From assembly GCA_943330235.2 (NCBI GenBank), contig CALQGY020000038.1, forward strand, positions 1 through 32,237: a stretch of 32,237 nucleotides of DNA, given 5' to 3'. The notes beneath the pieces are model-generated. The model was not told the DNA's origin. It worked only from the letters and a program-made list of their open reading frames with translations, and made no database searches. Positions 29,753 through 32,237 of this stretch are shown in pieces. Source of the DNA: Candidatus Kuenenia stuttgartensis (GTDB lineage Bacteria; Gemmatimonadota; Gemmatimonadetes; Gemmatimonadales; Gemmatimonadaceae). Each line of letters opens with the position of its first letter. The first letter of the stretch is position 1. Both the position numbers and the translations under genes were made by a program.

Positions 29753-29964
29753 ACGAGACCGTGCGCTTCCAGCGAATCGATGAGATCCGTCACCGCGCTT
29801 TCGCCGAACAGCGGTCCGATGACGATCAAGCCGCCTTCGAGACGAAATTCGTCCGGCGTCAGGCCGAGTGCCTCATCGAACGCCTGCCGGGTCAGATCCG
29901 CGCGTTCGAACGCCGACTTGCGGATGACCACACTGGGCGCGGTGCTGCTGATTTGAAGGGGCAT
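29671..29964 (-). CDS. Unknown 97-aa soluble protein
   Basis: This protein has a balanced amino-acid composition and a plausible alpha/beta pattern. It reads SVVIRKSAFERADLTRQAFDEAL, then LTPDEFRLEGGLIVIGPLFGE, then VTDLIDSLEAHGLVYFDDFFELSG, ending NWPEWLALFATERAGS. The GLIVIGPL strand and the acidic C-terminal half look like a real gene rather than a shadow. No family is recognised. It lacks a Shine-Dalgarno sequence. It converges on the zinc-ribbon gene with an 82-bp overlap and is divergent from mnmG. Confidence 0.6.
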   Translation of the reverse strand: MPLQISSTAPSVVIRKSAFERADLTRQAFDEALGLTPDEFRLEGGLIVIGPLFGESAVTDLIDSLEAHGLVYFDDFFELSGNWPEWLALFATERAGS

Positions 29965-30126
29965 CGTGAACGGGTTGGCGAAGTCGAGGGGCTGATACCG
30001 CCCCTTCGAGGTATGGGCTGACCAAGCGAATGCACTAAGCTACATCCCTCGGCAACCGCCGTTGGCCGATTGCGGTTCTCCTGACGGTTCTCCTCCTCGC
30101 GCCCCGCGCCTGTTGTTGCGCTCTCC
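29965..30126. promoter_or_regulatory. Divergent spacer upstream of mnmG
   Basis: This 162-bp spacer must hold the mnmG promoter. It contains a hairpin with 6-bp arms, AGGGGC and GCCCCT, around a TGATACC loop (about 29990-30008). A 12-bp period direct repeat of CGGTTCTCCT lies near 30074-30095. No convincing -35/-10 pair or Shine-Dalgarno sequence was found for the ATG at 30127. Confidence 0.35.
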
Positions 30127-32082
30127 ATGACCGACTCCATCGCCTCCCCGTCCCTCGCCTCGCTCGAAGCCTCCTTCGATGTTCTCGTGGTGGGTGGCGG
30201 TCACGCGGGTACGGAGGCCGCCGTGGCGGCCGCGCGCTCGGGCGCCTCGGTGGCGCTGGTCACTGGAGCACTCGAGCAGATCGGGCAGCTCTCGTGTAAC
30301 CCGGCCATCGGGGGCATCGCGAAAGGCACGGTCGTTCGCGAGGTCGATGCCCTGGGAGGAATCATCGCGCGCGCCACCGACTTGGCGACGCTGCAATTCC
30401 GCATGCTCAACACGGGCAAGGGGCCAGCGGTGTGGGCGCCGCGTGCGCAGTGTGATCGGGGACTGTATCGCCGTGCGGTGCGCGGGCTGTTGGAGGCGCA
30501 TCCGAATCTGACCACGATGCAAGGGATGGTGGCCCGTCTGCTGTTCGATCCCACTGGCACACGGGTATTCGGCGTGGAGACGCTGGAGGGTCGTCGGTTC
30601 GGTGCGCGCGCGGTGGTGTTAACCACCGGCACGTTTGGTCGCGGCCAGATGCACATCGGCACGGGGACGCGCGTCAGTGGTGGACGCGCAGGCGAGGCTG
30701 CGTCGATTGATCTGGGCGCGCAGCTGGATGCGCTGGGTCTCACGACGGATCGCTTCAAAACCGGCACGCCGCCTCGCATCGACGGACGTTCCGTCGCGCT
30801 TGATCAGCTGCCGCCGCAGCACAGCGACATTGAGTCGTTCGACTACTCGTGGTCGCACTTCTGGACGTCGCCGCGCCGAGTTGGCGCGGTCACGCGTCAT
30901 CCGGCGCAGATGCCGTGTTACATCACGCATCTCGAGGCGGAGGGCACGGCACTCATCGCGGCACACATTGGCGAATCGGCCATGTACGGCGGCGCCATCG
31001 CATCGCGCGGTCCGCGTTATTGCCCGAGCGTCGAGGATAAGGTGGTGAAGTTTCCGGAGGCTGAACGTCACCAGCTCTTTCTCGAGCCGGAAGGGCACGA
31101 CACGCACGAGCTGTATGTGAATGGGTTGTCGACGTCGCTGCCAGTGGGCGTTCAGTTGAGCATCATGCGCACCGTGAAAGGGCTGGAGCATGTGCGCATG
31201 ACGCGCGCCGGCTACGCCATCGAGTACGACTACTATCCGCCCACGCAGCTGGATGCGACGCTGCAATCGCGGGCCATCGCCGGGCTGTGGTTTGCCGGCC
31301 AGGTGAATGGCACGACGGGCTACGAGGAAGCCGCAGGTCAGGGCGTCGTGGCGGGATTGAATGCCGCGCGCTGGACGCAAGAGCGCGCGCCGGTCGTGCT
31401 GGGTCGAGAGTCGAGTTACATCGGCGTGTTAATCGATGATTTGGTCACGCGTGGTGTCGATGAGCCGTATCGTCTTTTCACGTCACGCAGCGAGTTCCGG
31501 CTCACCGTTCGGCAGGACAACGCGATGCCGCGATTGGTGTCGCTGGCGACCGAGCTCGGTATTTATTCCGAGTCGGAACAGCAGATCGCTGATGGTCGAA
31601 TCGAGAGTGTGCGCGTGGCGATGCGTCTCGCGGACGCGACGAGTGTCACGCCCGTCCGCGCCGCGGGAGTGCTGGAGGCGGCCGGTTCCGCCCCGCTCGC
31701 GCATGCGGTTCGCGCTTCCGAGTTGGCCAAGCGCACGGGCGTGAGTCTGCAGGCGGTCTTCGCAGCGGCCGGCGTCGGCGGGGATCTCCCGGCCGAGGCG
31801 CTCATCGGCGCTGATTTAGAGATCAAGTATGCTGGCTACTTCGATCGAGAGCGCGCGCGCGCCCACAAGCTCCGCGCGATGGGTGCGTTGCAATTGCCGA
31901 CCGACCTCGACTTTCTCTCGATGCGCACGCTGTCTACCGAGGCGCGCCAGAAGTTGGACCGCATCCGTCCGCTCTCGTTGGGTCAGGCGTCCCAGATCCC
32001 GGGGATCAGCCCGTCCGATCTACAGAACCTGCTGATTGAGATCGACCGGTTGCGTCGAGCGGCAGCGCCCACCGACGCGTAG
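30127..32082 (+). CDS. mnmG: tRNA uridine-5-carboxymethylaminomethyl modification enzyme MnmG (GidA)
   Basis: This 651-aa FAD enzyme works with the GTPase MnmE to place carboxymethylaminomethyl groups on the wobble uridine of certain tRNAs. The FAD motif is VVGGGHAGTEAA. The family blocks are QLSCNPAIGGIAKG, MLNTGKGPAVWAPRAQCDR and RFKTGTPPRI. ENxVEFP-like CPSVEDKVVKFPE, GQVNGTTGYEEAAGQG and the C-terminal KYAGYFDRERAR followed by IPGISPSDLQNLL are also present. Full length and intact. A short N-terminal extension (about 15 residues) precedes the fold. In many bacteria mnmG is followed by rsmG and parAB near the replication origin. The next gene is not visible before the window ends. Confidence 0.97.
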   Translation: MTDSIASPSLASLEASFDVLVVGGGHAGTEAAVAAARSGASVALVTGALEQIGQLSCNPAIGGIAKGTVVREVDALGGIIARATDLATLQFRMLNTGKGPAVWAPRAQCDRGLYRRAVRGLLEAHPNLTTMQGMVARLLFDPTGTRVFGVETLEGRRFGARAVVLTTGTFGRGQMHIGTGTRVSGGRAGEAASIDLGAQLDALGLTTDRFKTGTPPRIDGRSVALDQLPPQHSDIESFDYSWSHFWTSPRRVGAVTRHPAQMPCYITHLEAEGTALIAAHIGESAMYGGAIASRGPRYCPSVEDKVVKFPEAERHQLFLEPEGHDTHELYVNGLSTSLPVGVQLSIMRTVKGLEHVRMTRAGYAIEYDYYPPTQLDATLQSRAIAGLWFAGQVNGTTGYEEAAGQGVVAGLNAARWTQERAPVVLGRESSYIGVLIDDLVTRGVDEPYRLFTSRSEFRLTVRQDNAMPRLVSLATELGIYSESEQQIADGRIESVRVAMRLADATSVTPVRAAGVLEAAGSAPLAHAVRASELAKRTGVSLQAVFAAAGVGGDLPAEALIGADLEIKYAGYFDRERARAHKLRAMGALQLPTDLDFLSMRTLSTEARQKLDRIRPLSLGQASQIPGISPSDLQNLLIEIDRLRRAAAPTDA

Positions 32083-32111
32083 CGCTCCCACCGAATTTCC
32101 CTCAGCGCGTC

Positions 32112-32175
32112 GTTTCCCTGCTGTTTCCGCGCGTTTCCGTGCAAGGCCGTTTCCCCAACCGCCTAGCGCGGAAAC
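32112..32175. repeat. GTTTCC motif cluster with 10-bp inverted repeat after mnmG
   Basis: GTTTCC occurs at 32112, 32123, 32133 and 32149, and inverted (GGAAAC) at 32170-32175. The first three are one helical turn apart (11 and 10 bp). GTTTCCGCGC (32123-32132) and GCGCGGAAAC (32166-32175) form a perfect 10-bp inverted repeat with a 33-base loop, which could act as the mnmG terminator. The remaining bases to 32237 show no supported gene; the only frame from an ATG there (MTRIPMGFEPSVHS) is 14 codons. Confidence 0.6.
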
Positions 32176-32237
32176 GCACGGATACGGGAGGATGACGCGG
32201 ATACCGATGGGGTTTGAGCCAAGCGTCCATTCGTGAT

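Noticed and set aside
32083-32237. Replication origin (oriC) or parS site
   Set aside because: No DnaA boxes (TTATCCACA type) and no TGTTTCACGTGAAACA-like palindrome were found. Only the mnmG neighbour hints at it.

Overview
The window is a GC-rich bacterial chromosome segment. It holds a complete 14-subunit complex I operon, a ferredoxin-dependent 2-oxoacid oxidoreductase cluster, a DUF2723/TMEM260-like membrane protein, a FecR-type anti-sigma-like protein and mnmG. This mixture best suits a member of the Gemmatimonadota, such as a Gemmatimonas relative. That assignment rests on protein style and gene content, not on a marker gene, and is moderate at best. No rRNA, tRNA, CRISPR array, transposase or phage gene was seen, and the content looks like core chromosome.

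Layout. Positions 1-136 hold the tail of an unknown + strand gene that runs into a 14-bp tandem repeat, followed by a long nested hairpin (236-299). Positions 318-4971 (minus strand) form a three-gene operon. It encodes a GltD-like FAD/Fe-S oxidoreductase, then KorA (fused gamma-alpha) and KorB, all joined by 4-bp ATGA overlaps. A stand-alone cyclic-nucleotide-binding-domain protein (5143-5619, +) is divergent from it. Positions 5654-19016 (minus strand) are nuoABCDEFGHIJKLMN in canonical order with almost no gaps. Two points stand out there: NuoG is short, and nuoJ seems to start at an ATC codon behind a strong Shine-Dalgarno sequence.

From 19296 the genes become more individual. There is a Tat-signal FMN alpha-hydroxy-acid oxidoreductase carrying a CxxCH motif. 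Next comes a minus-strand protein that joins a sigma-region-2-like N-terminus, one membrane helix and a FecR domain. A large DUF2723 multi-spanning membrane protein follows. A dctA-like dicarboxylate symporter is coupled to an ArsC-fold protein without its usual cysteine. After that come an orphan membrane protein, a YheT-type hydrolase overlapping a membrane-anchored VanX-type dipeptidase, an OB-fold/NfeD-like membrane protein, a small zinc-ribbon membrane protein convergent with a 97-aa unknown protein, and finally mnmG (30127-32082). The last 155 bases contain phased GTTTCC motifs and a 10-bp inverted repeat.

How the genes work together. The left two thirds is energy metabolism. The Kor enzyme would oxidise (or reductively make) a 2-oxoacid, probably 2-oxoglutarate, with ferredoxin as partner. 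Its GltD-like neighbour could pass those electrons to NAD(P). Complex I would oxidise NADH and pump protons. The FMN oxidoreductase and DctA fit use of hydroxy-acids and C4-dicarboxylates. The best candidates for something undescribed are the CxxCH flavoprotein, the sigma2-like/FecR fusion, the ATC start of nuoJ and the boxed repeat arrays at 26765-26847 and 32112-32175.
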